Below, in pieces: positions 46,019 to 54,669 of a DNA stretch of 64,000 bases. The translations under genes were made by a program, and so were the position numbers. The number at the start of each line of letters is the position of its first letter. The stretch's first letter is position 1. Source of the DNA: Marinobacter sp. es.042 (GTDB lineage: Bacteria; Pseudomonadota; Gammaproteobacteria; Pseudomonadales; Oleiphilaceae); contig NZ_LT897781.1 of NCBI RefSeq assembly GCF_900188315.1, forward strand, positions 3,286,001 through 3,350,000. The letters are read 5' to 3'. The notes under the pieces are model-generated. The model ran no database searches. It was not told where the DNA came from and saw only the letters and a program-made list of their open reading frames with translations.

Positions 46019-46130
46019 CGATGGCAGGGAAGGGCTTTCCAAAACTGTCTGTCGCCATGGATGGCGACAGTCAAGCGTCACATGGACGTGCCGAAAGGAG
46101 CGTGTTTTGGAAAGCCCTTCCCTGCCGTCG
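46019..46130 (+). repeat. Three-stem palindromic element, copy B
   Basis: 112 bases between the divergent Nudix/MBL and thioesterase genes. A perfect 23-bp outer stem (46023-46045 with 46104-46126) extends by four more pairs including one G-T. Inside are hairpin CTGTCGCC-ATGGAT-GGCGACAG (46049-46070) and a weaker one, CAC-ATGGAC-GTG (46079-46090). Same architecture as copies A, C and D. Confidence 0.9.
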
Positions 46131-46261
46131 CTCCACCAAAACCATCGGCGCGGAGGTCTCATAGCAAGATAACCGATTTGGGACTGGGCGTCTTGAGATG
46201 AACACTAAAGTCGAACAGCGTATGATTTGCCCCAACATACCCAGTGAAAACAGGAACCCCC

Positions 46262-46687
46262 GTGGCCCGAATCAAACTCTCCTTCCCGGATGACGTCTTC
46301 TGCTTCGAAACCAGGATGCCCGTCAGAATCACCGACATCAACGGCGCCAACCACCTCGGCAACGACGCCCTCATCTCCATGCTCTCCGAGGCCCGGGCCC
46401 AGTTCCTGGTCAGCTATGGCATTCAGGAAGCCAGCAAGGACGGCACCGGCATTATCGTCACCGACCTGGCCACCATGTACCAGTCCGAGTCCTTCTTCCC
46501 TGAAATGCTGCGCTTTGAAGTGGGTCTGATGGACTTCAACAAGTATGGCGGGGATTTCGTATTCCGGGTCACCAAGGCCGAGAGCGGCCAGCCCGTGGCA
46601 CTGGCGAAGTATGGCTTCGTCTTCTTCAACTACCACCGCAAGGAAGTGGTGCCGGTGCCCGAGAGCTTCCGCTCACGCTTTGCCTGA
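46262..46687 (+). CDS. Hotdog-fold acyl-CoA thioesterase-like protein
   Basis: 141 aa, 4HBT-type: ETRMPVRITDINGANHLGNDALISMLSEARAQFLV, where the Asp of the TDINGANHLGN loop is the expected catalytic residue, and YQSESFFPEMLRFEVGL. Start at the GTG 46262 (AGGA seven bases upstream); an earlier in-frame GTG at 46244 adds six residues. Cytoplasmic; would hydrolyse an acyl-CoA or acyl carrier thioester. Its last 15 bases overlap the convergent MATE gene. Confidence 0.8.
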   Translation: MARIKLSFPDDVFCFETRMPVRITDINGANHLGNDALISMLSEARAQFLVSYGIQEASKDGTGIIVTDLATMYQSESFFPEMLRFEVGLMDFNKYGGDFVFRVTKAESGQPVALAKYGFVFFNYHRKEVVPVPESFRSRFA

Positions 46688-48010
46688 GGATACCTCGGCC
46701 TTGAGGCGCGTCATGCCGGCACGGTAAAAGCTGTAAGCCATGGCGCCTGCAAACAGATTGCCCACCAGGGCGCCGCTCATAAGCCCGTAGACGCCGTTGA
46801 TCTGGCTACCGATCCAGAGCAGGGGCAGGAAACACAGGAACAGTCGCAGGGTGGAGACCAGCAGGGCCCGCATCGCCATGCCAAGGGCATTGCACACCGA
46901 CACCATCAGCATGCACACGCCCAGACCGCTGTAACTGAGCGGTACCCGCACCAGATAACCGGCGAGAACCTCCTGAACATCACTGTCGCTGGAGAACAGT
47001 TCCGACACCAACCCGGAAGCCACCACCCAGGTCAGGCCAATGGCCAATTGCCAGACCACCACAAACCGGACCGCAAGACGCACCAGTTTACGAATCTGCT
47101 CGATATCGCCGGCACCCAGCATGCGACCAATCATCGGCGGCATCGACATGGTCAGGGCCAGCACCACCACAATGGAGAAAAATTCCAGGCGGGTGCCGAG
47201 GCCCCAGGCCGCGACGGCTGCTGAACCAAAGCCGGCGACCATTGCCGTTGCCAACATCGCTGAGACAGCGGGCATCAGCTGACTGACCATCGCCGGAGCC
47301 ATGATGCCGTTGAGCTGTTTCACGGCCTGGCCCAGGGCAAGCTGGCCCAGATCAAACCGGATCCACTGTCGCTTCAGAAGTTTTGGATAGATCACCAGGC
47401 AACCGATACTGAAGGATGTGATGGTGGCCCATGCGGCGCCGGGGAGTCCCCAGCCAAAGACAAAGATGTAAAGCGGATCCAGGGCGATGTTGGCCAGACT
47501 CGTGGCTACCATCATGTACCCGGGCAATTTGGTATCGCCGTGGGAGCGGCAAACGCTGTAGCCGAAGTAGAGGAAGGCCCCGGTCCAGGCCGCCATCAGC
47601 CAGGGGACCCAATATTGCCGGACCAGTGGCAGTAGCGAGTCTTCAGCGCCCAGGGCGGTCATGATGTGGCTTTGCAGGAACCACAGCGCCATGCAAATGA
47701 CGAAAACGAGGCTGCCGCCCACGGTAATGATCAGGCCGCCCAGCCTGAAGGCGCGCAATTCATCGCCGGCCCCCAGCGTGCGGGATACGATCGCTGTGGT
47801 GGCGATCCCCAGACCCACCTGAAGGCCGATGATGAGTTGCTGCATCGGCAAGGTGAAACCCAGGGCTGCTAGCGGATCACGACCCAGCTGACCCACGAAG
47901 GCACTGTCGGCCAGCTGGAAGGTCATCAGGGACAGCACCCCGAAGAGCATGGGCCAGGTCATGCTGTAGAGCTGGCGGGCCAGGGATGGGTTTTGGGTGG
48001 TGGTCTGCAC
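46673..48010 (-). CDS. MATE family efflux transporter
   Basis: 445-aa, twelve-helix inner membrane exporter driven by Na+ or H+. Family features: SMTWPMLFGVLSLMTFQLADSAFVGQLG, GLGIATTAIVSRTLGAGD and PAMVSQLMPAVSAMLATAMVAGFG. It starts at a GTG (48010) with no clear ribosome site; the start is uncertain by a few codons. NorM/DinF-like; drug or metabolite substrates cannot be told. Palindromic element D lies just upstream. Confidence 0.92.
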   Translation of the reverse strand: MQTTTQNPSLARQLYSMTWPMLFGVLSLMTFQLADSAFVGQLGRDPLAALGFTLPMQQLIIGLQVGLGIATTAIVSRTLGAGDELRAFRLGGLIITVGGSLVFVICMALWFLQSHIMTALGAEDSLLPLVRQYWVPWLMAAWTGAFLYFGYSVCRSHGDTKLPGYMMVATSLANIALDPLYIFVFGWGLPGAAWATITSFSIGCLVIYPKLLKRQWIRFDLGQLALGQAVKQLNGIMAPAMVSQLMPAVSAMLATAMVAGFGSAAVAAWGLGTRLEFFSIVVVLALTMSMPPMIGRMLGAGDIEQIRKLVRLAVRFVVVWQLAIGLTWVVASGLVSELFSSDSDVQEVLAGYLVRVPLSYSGLGVCMLMVSVCNALGMAMRALLVSTLRLFLCFLPLLWIGSQINGVYGLMSGALVGNLFAGAMAYSFYRAGMTRLKAEVSSGKA

Positions 48011-48085
48011 GGGGCGTCAGGGGCCTTCGGTTAGGATTCGGGCTTTGGGCGGGGATTCTAACAGGTCCTGGCTTGGGTGTTAGCA

Positions 48086-48190
48086 AAGCAGCCGGTGCGA
48101 CTTTCCAGGACACGCCGTGAACCCATTCATGGGGGCTTGGCATTGCCATCCCTGGCAATGCACAGTCCTGGAAAGTCGCACCGGCCGCTT
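48086..48190 (-). repeat. Three-stem palindromic element, copy D
   Basis: About 105 bases between MATE and tpx. A perfect 21-bp outer stem (48091-48111 with 48165-48185), extended by four pairs after one mismatch. Inside are CCCAT-TC-ATGGG (48122-48133) and CATTGCCA-TCCC-TGGCAATG (48141-48160). On the minus strand the order of parts matches copies B and C. Arm and hairpin-stem sequences differ from the other copies but pair perfectly. Confidence 0.85.
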
Positions 48191-48240
48191 CGCCCGAGCT
48201 CAGGCGATACTGCCAACTGCCGGATTATTGATTGCTGGTT

Positions 48241-48738
48241 TTACAGCACTTTCAGCGCTGCATCGTAATCCGGCTCGTCCTTGATCTCATCGACCAGCTG
48301 GCTGTGGATGACCTTGTCGTTCTCATCCAGTACCACCACCGCCCTGGCGCAGAGACCGGCGAGGGGGCCATCCTGAATGGCGACGCCGTAGTCCTGCTGG
48401 AAGCTGTAGTTCCGGAAGGTGGAGAGGGTTTCGACGTTTTTCAGACCTTCGGCGCCGCAGAAGCGGGCGGCTGCGAAGGGCAGGTCGGCAGAGACTACGA
48501 GGACCACGGTGTTGTCCAGGCTGCCGGCTTTTTCGTTGAACTTCCGGGTAGACGCGGCGCAGACGCCGGTGTCGATGCTCGGGATGATGTTCAGGATCTT
48601 GCGCTTGCCGGACCAGTTGTCGAGTTTGACTTCTTCCAGCCCGCCGTTGGTCAGGGTAAAGGGAGGCGCGTTGTCGCCTGTTTCGGGAAATTTACCGCTC
48701 AATTCAATGGGGTTGCCGTCCAGGTTAACGCTGCTCAT
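48241..48738 (-). CDS. tpx: Thiol peroxidase Tpx
   Basis: 165-aa atypical 2-Cys peroxiredoxin that reduces lipid and alkyl hydroperoxides with thioredoxin. Peroxidatic C60 is in [15 protein letters not shown] and resolving C94 in [12 protein letters not shown], both at the standard positions. E. coli Tpx is 168 aa. GAGGAG is nine bases before the ATG. A short inverted repeat AGAGT-N7-ACTCT (48765-48781) lies just upstream and could be a regulatory site. Monocistronic by spacing. Confidence 0.97.
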   Translation of the reverse strand: MSSVNLDGNPIELSGKFPETGDNAPPFTLTNGGLEEVKLDNWSGKRKILNIIPSIDTGVCAASTRKFNEKAGSLDNTVVLVVSADLPFAAARFCGAEGLKNVETLSTFRNYSFQQDYGVAIQDGPLAGLCARAVVVLDENDKVIHSQLVDEIKDEPDYDAALKVL

Positions 48739-48808
48739 GGTATTTGCTCCTCGGTGTCTGGTTTAGAGTCTAACGTACTCTGTGTAGACCACTTTGGATG
48801 ATTTTGCC

Positions 48809-50029
48809 TCAATTACCGGTTGCACTTTGCGGTTCGAAACCTTTCGCAGGGTAACGCTGAACCAGCAGCAGATAACAGCCCATGGCAATGGCGGCGCATG
48901 CTGCAATGATCAAAGCCATGACCAGAGAGGTGCCGTCGTGCAGATGGCCGACCAGCATGCCGGCGATGGCGGCGACGGCCATCTGGGTGAAGCCGAACAG
49001 GGCAGATGCGGAGCCGGCCATAGTGGGGAAGTTGGCCAGGGCGCCTGCCATGGTCTGGGGCAACACCATCCCGGTACCGATCATGAACAGGGCCTGGGGC
49101 AGGATAACCGCCCAGACGTTGAACACTTCACTGAGGGCCAGAACGGCCATCAGGCTGCCGCCACCGACGGCGATAATCAGGCCACGAACCAGAATCTGGT
49201 CCGGCAGCAGACGACGGCCGAGACGGACGGCAGTCAGGTTGCCGACAATATAACCGGCCACCATACAGGCGAAGTAAAGGCCGAACTGCTCGGTCGGCAC
49301 GCCCAGGAAATCGATCAGGACGAACGAAGAACCGGACAGGAACGCAAACAGTCCGGAAAAGATCAGCGCGTTGGTCAGGGTGTAGCCCAAAAAGCTGATG
49401 TCCTTCGCGATGGTCCGATAATTCCGCAAAAGGCTGCCGATTTTCAGGGATTGGCGATGTTCCGGGCGCATGGGCTCTGGAATGCCGAAGGCCACAACCA
49501 CCGCCATCACCAGGGCGTAGCCACCCAATGCGAGGAACACCGATGACCAGCCGAGGCTGGCGGTCAGCAGACCGCCAATGGTCGGTGCAACGGCCGGCGC
49601 CAGGGCCATGATGCTGGCCAGTATTGCCAGGATCTTGGCAGCTTCGCGGGGCCTGTAGATATCCCGAATCGCCGCCCGACCCAGGACCGGGCCGGCAGAA
49701 CCACCAAGCGCTTGCAGGAAACGGCACAGAATCAGCGTTTCGATGTTCGACGCCAGGGCACAGCCAATGCTGGCAATGGCGAAAAGCACGAAACCACCAA
49801 TCATGATCGGCTTGCGACCAAAGCGATCTGCCAACGGACCGCAAATCAGCTGGGCAATGGCAAAGCCGACCATATACAAACTCAGCGTCAGCTGAACCTG
49901 ATCGGTACCGGTGCCAAAGTCTGAACCAATCTGAGGCAGTGCCGGCAGATACATGTCCGTTGCCAGCGGCCCAAGGGCCACAGCGGCGGCAAGAAGTATC
50001 GTTGTCCAGACACTGGTCAAAGTCAGCAT
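48809..50029 (-). CDS. MFS transporter, Bcr/CflA drug efflux type
   Basis: 406 aa, twelve helices, with the family opening ALGPLATDMYLPALPQIGSDF, motif A variant GPLADRFGRKP and FLQALGGSAGPVLGRAAIRDIY. Proton-driven export of drugs such as bicyclomycin or chloramphenicol, or of sulfonamides, in characterised relatives. AGGA is six bases before the ATG. A LysR gene lies upstream on the same strand, separated by element C. Confidence 0.93.
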   Translation of the reverse strand: MLTLTSVWTTILLAAAVALGPLATDMYLPALPQIGSDFGTGTDQVQLTLSLYMVGFAIAQLICGPLADRFGRKPIMIGGFVLFAIASIGCALASNIETLILCRFLQALGGSAGPVLGRAAIRDIYRPREAAKILAILASIMALAPAVAPTIGGLLTASLGWSSVFLALGGYALVMAVVVAFGIPEPMRPEHRQSLKIGSLLRNYRTIAKDISFLGYTLTNALIFSGLFAFLSGSSFVLIDFLGVPTEQFGLYFACMVAGYIVGNLTAVRLGRRLLPDQILVRGLIIAVGGGSLMAVLALSEVFNVWAVILPQALFMIGTGMVLPQTMAGALANFPTMAGSASALFGFTQMAVAAIAGMLVGHLHDGTSLVMALIIAACAAIAMGCYLLLVQRYPAKGFEPQSATGN

Positions 50030-50075
50030 GTGTTTCCTAACGCGTTATCAGAGAAATACCGAAAGAGTAACGACA

Positions 50076-50185
50076 GGTCAGGTTGGGAAAGGCTTTCCAA
50101 AACTGTAGAGGGCCAAGGATGGCCCGAAACAAGCGCACATGGATGTGCTCGTAGCGTGTTTTGGAAAGCCTTTCCCAACCTGGCC
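50076..50185 (+). repeat. Three-stem palindromic element, copy C
   Basis: About 110 bases between the LysR and MFS genes. A perfect 25-bp outer stem (50079-50103 with 50158-50182). Inside are GGGCC-AAGGAT-GGCCC (50110-50125) and GCACA-TGGA-TGTGC (50135-50148). The inner half of the outer arm and the hairpin order match copy B, while the distal arm differs and is compensated on the other side. Confidence 0.9.
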
Positions 50186-50272
50186 GACCGCCGAGTAATG
50201 GCAGTCTAGGTGAGAGGAGGTAAGAAGATAACGCCAGCAAAGCTCATACAACCTATGAGCAAAACTAATTGA

Positions 50273-51184
50273 TTAACTTTTCAGACCGTTGAGCGCAGCG
50301 GCAACAGCATTCACCTGATTCCGCAGCCATTTGTGGGCAGGATCGTTCTGATTGCGGCGATGCCACAACATCAGCAGGGTGAAGGGTTTGAAATCAAAGG
50401 GCAGAGGCACCCAGGCGAAGTCGCGGAGTAAGTGTTTGCTCATTCCCTCCGGCGCCGTGGCAAGCATATCCGTGCCTCGCAGGAACTCCGGCAGGCCGGA
50501 AAAATTGGAAACCGTCACCACATTGCGGCGAACCAGGCCACGGGTATCCATGGCGGTCTCCACCGTTGGCTTCTCGCCAGTGGCAAACAGCAGGGCAATG
50601 TGGTCCGCCTTCAGGTATTCCGGCAGATCTGCAGGCGGTTTGCGGTACTCGGGATCGTAGAACACCACCATCCGATCGGCCATCAGGCCCCGCTGCATAA
50701 TGTCCGTCGCCTCCGGCGCGTGCGGAGAAATCACCAGATCACAGACATCCTTCCGCAACAGGTCTGCCCGGGGAATGCCGGATGGAATCACCTGAAGGCT
50801 GATGCCCGGAGCTTCCTGCCGCAAGGTTCGCACCAGGCCGGGCAAAAGCAGGTCCCGCTGGTAATCATTGGCAGCAATCGTGAAGGTGAACTCGGCCGTG
50901 GCGGGACTGAACGGCGGCCCCGAGGACAGCGACTGCAGATCATCCAGAATCTGCCGAATGTGTGGCCCGGCCTGAAGAGCGTAGCGGGTTGGCACGATAC
51001 CCCGCCCGGATTTTACGAACAGGGGGTCCCCCAGTGCCTGGCGCAGGCGTTCCAGCGTGTGGCTCACCGCCGACTGGGTAACACCCAGCCGCACCGCAGC
51101 ACGGGACACGCTGCCTTCATCGAGCACCGCCAAAAACGTACTCAGGGCTCGGAAATCCAGGTTGAATGTATCAATCGGGTTCAT
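50273..51184 (-). CDS. LysR family transcriptional regulator
   Basis: 303 aa: winged helix-turn-helix (FRALSTFLAVLDEGSVSRAAVRLGVTQSAVSHTLERLRQALGDPLFVKSGRGIVPT) and effector domain with DLVISPHAPEATDIMQRGLM, typical of the NodD/LinR/PA-type LysR group. The ribosome site is weak. It follows the lipoprotein hydrolase gene by 33 bases and precedes the MFS gene, so its target could be either. The effector is unknown. Confidence 0.9.
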   Translation of the reverse strand: MNPIDTFNLDFRALSTFLAVLDEGSVSRAAVRLGVTQSAVSHTLERLRQALGDPLFVKSGRGIVPTRYALQAGPHIRQILDDLQSLSSGPPFSPATAEFTFTIAANDYQRDLLLPGLVRTLRQEAPGISLQVIPSGIPRADLLRKDVCDLVISPHAPEATDIMQRGLMADRMVVFYDPEYRKPPADLPEYLKADHIALLFATGEKPTVETAMDTRGLVRRNVVTVSNFSGLPEFLRGTDMLATAPEGMSKHLLRDFAWVPLPFDFKPFTLLMLWHRRNQNDPAHKWLRNQVNAVAAALNGLKS

Positions 51185-51217
51185 GAATGGCAGTGTAACC
51201 CGATGCCCCCGGTGGCG

Positions 51218-52441
51218 CTACGGCACCTTGGTGTACTCGCTTTCCTTGATGAAGGAGCCGATGGCCTGAGCAAGATCATCGAACCAGGGGTTGTAGGTCA
51301 GCCGGCTGGTAAACACGGGCCGCTCTGTATCGTGCCAGGCGCTGAACCAGAGATCTTCTTCCGGCAACTGCCGGCAATCCTCGAGGGAGATGTTGTTGGG
51401 TTCCAGGCACCGTTGCAGCGGCGCGCCCAGGCCGTAGAGTTCGTTGTCTGGCGCAATCAGCAGGGACTGATGAGAGAATTCCAGGATATTGGCGTCAGGC
51501 AGATAACTGTTCAGGAAACGGATGCGCTCATCGGCCTGCGCGACCGGCCAGGGTTTACGGGTATCCCGAAAGATCATCATGGCATTCCCGGGATTGCTGA
51601 ACCGCTCCCGGAACTGCGTGACCAGATACTCGAGATTGATCACCGAGTCGGCCTCAGTGGCGGCCAGGAACAGGGGTATATCGAGGCTTTCCTTCTGGAT
51701 TATCCGGCTTTGCGCCGCCGAGATGACATCGCCGATCTGGCTGCCCGCGTTAAAGGAAAACGACTCGTACTTCACCGGATTCAGCTCGGGCTCTTTTTCC
51801 ACGAAATCACCAAAGACGTCGGCAATGGGCGCCAGCCAGAGGTAATCCCGAAGACCGTTGAGCTGCCAGGCGGGCGCGACTGCAATCAGGCCCGCCGGTC
51901 TTGGCCCCGTCTCCGAAAGCGCGTAATCCGTGGCCAGGGCACCGCCCAGTGAAAAGCCGCCAATAAACGCCCGGTCCACATCCTGCGACAAGGCGACGAA
52001 GTGATTACGTACCTGATCGCGCCAAACGTCGGCGCTGGCCGTCACCATATCCCCGGGACGGGTGCCGTGTCCCTGCAGCAACAGGGCCCGGACTTCCACG
52101 CACTGATCCGCCAGGTAACGGGCCAGATCCCGGAACACGAAGGGCGAATCGCTCAGGCCGTGCACCAGCAACAGCCCGGTGCGATCTCCGGAGTTGCAAT
52201 CGGCGGCCGGCGACAGCCTGTATGGCAGGTTCCATAACACCTGCTGTTCCCGTTCAAACCCTTCCACCGGCACCAGATTGGTATCGACGTAGGTTTTGAC
52301 CGACGCCACATAGCGGTCGAAATCAGTCACCGGTTCGGCCCCTAGCGTTGCAGGCCCTGGCGTGTAGAGTTGCGTGCTGGTGGCGCAGGCGGCGGTCGTG
52401 CCCAGCACCAGTAAAACGAGCAAATTCCTGAGAATAGTCAT
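51218..52441 (-). CDS. Lipoprotein alpha/beta hydrolase
   Basis: 407 aa. Lipobox GTTAAC at the end of the signal peptide, so the mature protein is lipid-anchored. Hydrolase core: LLLVHGLSDSPFVFRDLARYL (oxyanion region), nucleophile Ser in IGGFSLGGALA, a possible catalytic Asp in AATEADSVINL and His in EFSHQSLLIAP. A carboxylesterase/lipase-like enzyme at the outer or inner membrane surface. Start at 52441 is set by the signal peptide; an extension to 52582 has none. Its start faces the haloacid dehalogenase gene divergently (134-base gap). Confidence 0.85.
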   Translation of the reverse strand: MTILRNLLVLLVLGTTAACATSTQLYTPGPATLGAEPVTDFDRYVASVKTYVDTNLVPVEGFEREQQVLWNLPYRLSPAADCNSGDRTGLLLVHGLSDSPFVFRDLARYLADQCVEVRALLLQGHGTRPGDMVTASADVWRDQVRNHFVALSQDVDRAFIGGFSLGGALATDYALSETGPRPAGLIAVAPAWQLNGLRDYLWLAPIADVFGDFVEKEPELNPVKYESFSFNAGSQIGDVISAAQSRIIQKESLDIPLFLAATEADSVINLEYLVTQFRERFSNPGNAMMIFRDTRKPWPVAQADERIRFLNSYLPDANILEFSHQSLLIAPDNELYGLGAPLQRCLEPNNISLEDCRQLPEEDLWFSAWHDTERPVFTSRLTYNPWFDDLAQAIGSFIKESEYTKVP

Positions 52442-52574
52442 AGCCGGCGAGTGAGATTCGCTCCTTTCGTTTGAACCGTCGTCATTGCTGACTGTGTTGA
52501 GTGATCGTTCAAATCTCGATACTGTGACTTCAGTATACGACCCCGAACCGCCTTCCGGATGAGGAGCCCCACCG

Positions 52575-53246
52575 ATGAGCATGACTCTCGCTTTCGACGT
52601 CTACGGAACCCTGGTTGACCCCATGGGCATGTCCCGCCTGCTGGCGGAAGACGCTGGTGACAGGGCAGAGGGCGTAGCCGCGTTGTGGCGGGAGAAACAG
52701 CTGGAATTCTCGTTCCGCAAGGGCCTGATGAAAGTCTACGAAGATTTCGGTGTCTGCACCCGCCAAGCCCTGCGCTACGCCATGGCAACCCACAAACTGA
52801 TCCTGCCCGAAGAACGCGAAAACGCCCTGATGGCGGCTTACCTGTCTCTGCCTGCGTTCGACGATGCCTTGCCGGCACTGAAAACACTGAAAGGGCAGTA
52901 TCCGCTGTTCGCGTTTTCCAATGGAAGTTATCCGGCGCTGGAAAAGGTCCTTGGACACAACGATCTGCTGGAGCAGTTCGAAGGTCTGGTCTCGGTAGAC
53001 GACGTCAAAAGCTTCAAGCCCGATCCGGCAGTCTACACCCATGCCCGAAGGGCCACGGGCTGTTGGGAGAAGCCGTTGTGTCTGGTTTCAAGCAATGCCT
53101 GGGATGTCATTGGTGCCCGAGCTGCGGGATTACTCGCAATCTGGGTACAGAGGGATCCGGATAAGGTTTTTGAAGACTGGGGGATTCAGCCCTCAGCAGT
53201 GATCAGCAGTCTTTCAGAGTTGGAGGTAACACTGAAGAACCTCTGA
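52575..53246 (+). CDS. L-2-haloacid dehalogenase-type HAD hydrolase
   Basis: 223 aa, HAD type II. Nucleophile D8 in FDVYGTLVD, WREKQLEFSFRKGLM (the Arg that binds the carboxylate), FSNGSYPAL, KSFKPDPAVY (catalytic Lys) and SSNAWDVIGARAAG, all conserved in L-2-haloacid dehalogenases. It would hydrolyse (S)-2-haloalkanoates to (R)-2-hydroxyacids. GAGGAG is eight bases before the ATG. Some close relatives are phosphatases, so dehalogenase activity is likely but unproven. Confidence 0.9.
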   Translation: MSMTLAFDVYGTLVDPMGMSRLLAEDAGDRAEGVAALWREKQLEFSFRKGLMKVYEDFGVCTRQALRYAMATHKLILPEERENALMAAYLSLPAFDDALPALKTLKGQYPLFAFSNGSYPALEKVLGHNDLLEQFEGLVSVDDVKSFKPDPAVYTHARRATGCWEKPLCLVSSNAWDVIGARAAGLLAIWVQRDPDKVFEDWGIQPSAVISSLSELEVTLKNL

Positions 53247-53297
53247 TGTCAGCGAAGCCCTCCCCGTCATCTGCCGGCAAACTCCAAAGCAAGACAA

Positions 53298-54461
53298 TCA
53301 GTCCGACCGAACAGCCAGCCACTCCGCCAACTCCAGCCAACTCTGACGCGGCGCCTTACTCCCGGCAAGAATGCCCATATGCCCGCCCGGCACAACCCGG
53401 AACGTCTTGTCCGTAGAACTCACATGATCCATCACCCGCTTGGCGGCACCGGGTGTCACGAGCGTATCGTCGCCGCCGGCAATGGCCAGTAAGTTGGCAC
53501 TCACATTGTCCAGCCTGGCAATGTCCTCGCCGATCTGGATCTCACCTCTCGACAGCTGGTTGTCGATCCAGACCCGCACCACCGTGTCCTGAATGATCCC
53601 GCCGGGATAAGCCACCATCCGGTCCAGAAACGCCGACGTGGTCGCGTGGTTGGCGACAAACTCCCGGTCACCCAGCCGGATGATCAGCTCCCAGTAACTC
53701 ATCACGCTGGCGACAGGGTTGGTCAGTTTGAAACCGATGGTATTGGCCCAGCCGGGGGTATGAAACCAGTGGGGTTTCACATCGTGAAGCCGGAACCCGG
53801 TCCTTTCTCGAACAAACCCGGCCACGTCTGCCATCCGCTGATTCACAAGCCCCAGAATTCCTGAGGCGTGACTGTCGATCGGCGAGCCCAGCACGATGGC
53901 ATTGCGCACGTGCTGATCGTTACTGAGGGCGGAATAGAACAGCGTGAACATGCCACCCATACTCCAGCCATGCAGCGACAACTCCTGTTCACCGCTGTGC
54001 TCCCGAACCCGGTTCAGATAGGCCGGCAACAACTCGGCCACATAGGTATGCAGGTTGTAGTGACTGTGCTCCCGCGTTGGCATGCCCCAGTCAATCAGAT
54101 ACACCTCGAATCCCTTGGCCCGCAGAAAACGCACCAGACTACGCTGGGGGAACAGATCGTAGATGAGCATGTTCACCGCCAGGGGCGGTACGATCACAAT
54201 CGGTGTCTTATGGGCCGTTCGCTCAACCGCAATGGTCTCCCCGTCCAGCTCGATAAAATCCTCGGCCAGGGGCGGGTAATAACGCAGACTGACCAGCCCG
54301 TCGGTATACAGGGTTTCAAATGGCGTCTGTCCGGCCTGAACCAGACTGGCGGCCCGGAACATTCGGTCGAAGGCGTTGCCGGCGTATAGGGCCGTTTGCC
54401 GGGTAACGCCTGCCGCGCGGTCGGCGGCGGATTTGAAGAGATTGGGCATGGGCATGTCCAT
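53298..54461 (-). CDS. PHA synthase-like alpha/beta hydrolase with Ser nucleophile
   Basis: 387 aa. PhaC-like features: PIVIVPPLAVNMLIYDLFPQRSLVRFLRAKGFEVYLIDWG and GIIQDTVVRVWIDNQLSRGEIQIG. The lipase box is HGWSMGG (S167), where true PHA synthases have Cys. Asp in GGDDTLVTP and His in GGHMGI complete the triad. Shorter than class I PhaC (about 560-590 aa), lacking its N-terminal domain. Start at 54461 is uncertain; a GTG at 54479 is possible. It may be a hydrolase or acyltransferase on hydroxyacyl substrates rather than a polymerase. Confidence 0.82.
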   Translation of the reverse strand: MDMPMPNLFKSAADRAAGVTRQTALYAGNAFDRMFRAASLVQAGQTPFETLYTDGLVSLRYYPPLAEDFIELDGETIAVERTAHKTPIVIVPPLAVNMLIYDLFPQRSLVRFLRAKGFEVYLIDWGMPTREHSHYNLHTYVAELLPAYLNRVREHSGEQELSLHGWSMGGMFTLFYSALSNDQHVRNAIVLGSPIDSHASGILGLVNQRMADVAGFVRERTGFRLHDVKPHWFHTPGWANTIGFKLTNPVASVMSYWELIIRLGDREFVANHATTSAFLDRMVAYPGGIIQDTVVRVWIDNQLSRGEIQIGEDIARLDNVSANLLAIAGGDDTLVTPGAAKRVMDHVSSTDKTFRVVPGGHMGILAGSKAPRQSWLELAEWLAVRSD

Positions 54462-54669
54462 GGAAAATTTGACGTTCACTATACGGATTACCGAACTTCG
54501 ATTCTCTTCGGTCAGAAACCGGGATTATCCATGCTGGGGCGCAAATCACCATGGCAGAAGTGTCCAGACTGGTGGGCAAACCGGTCACTTCAGGCCACTG
54601 CCCAACGAGGCCTGTGGTTGTTATCATTAAGCTCCATTTTGAAAAAACAACCAGAAAAACAGGATTGCC

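Noticed and set aside
50037..50240. 67-aa open frame inside palindromic element C
   Set aside because: It is translation of the repeat itself; similar spurious peptides appear in copy A. No ribosome site.
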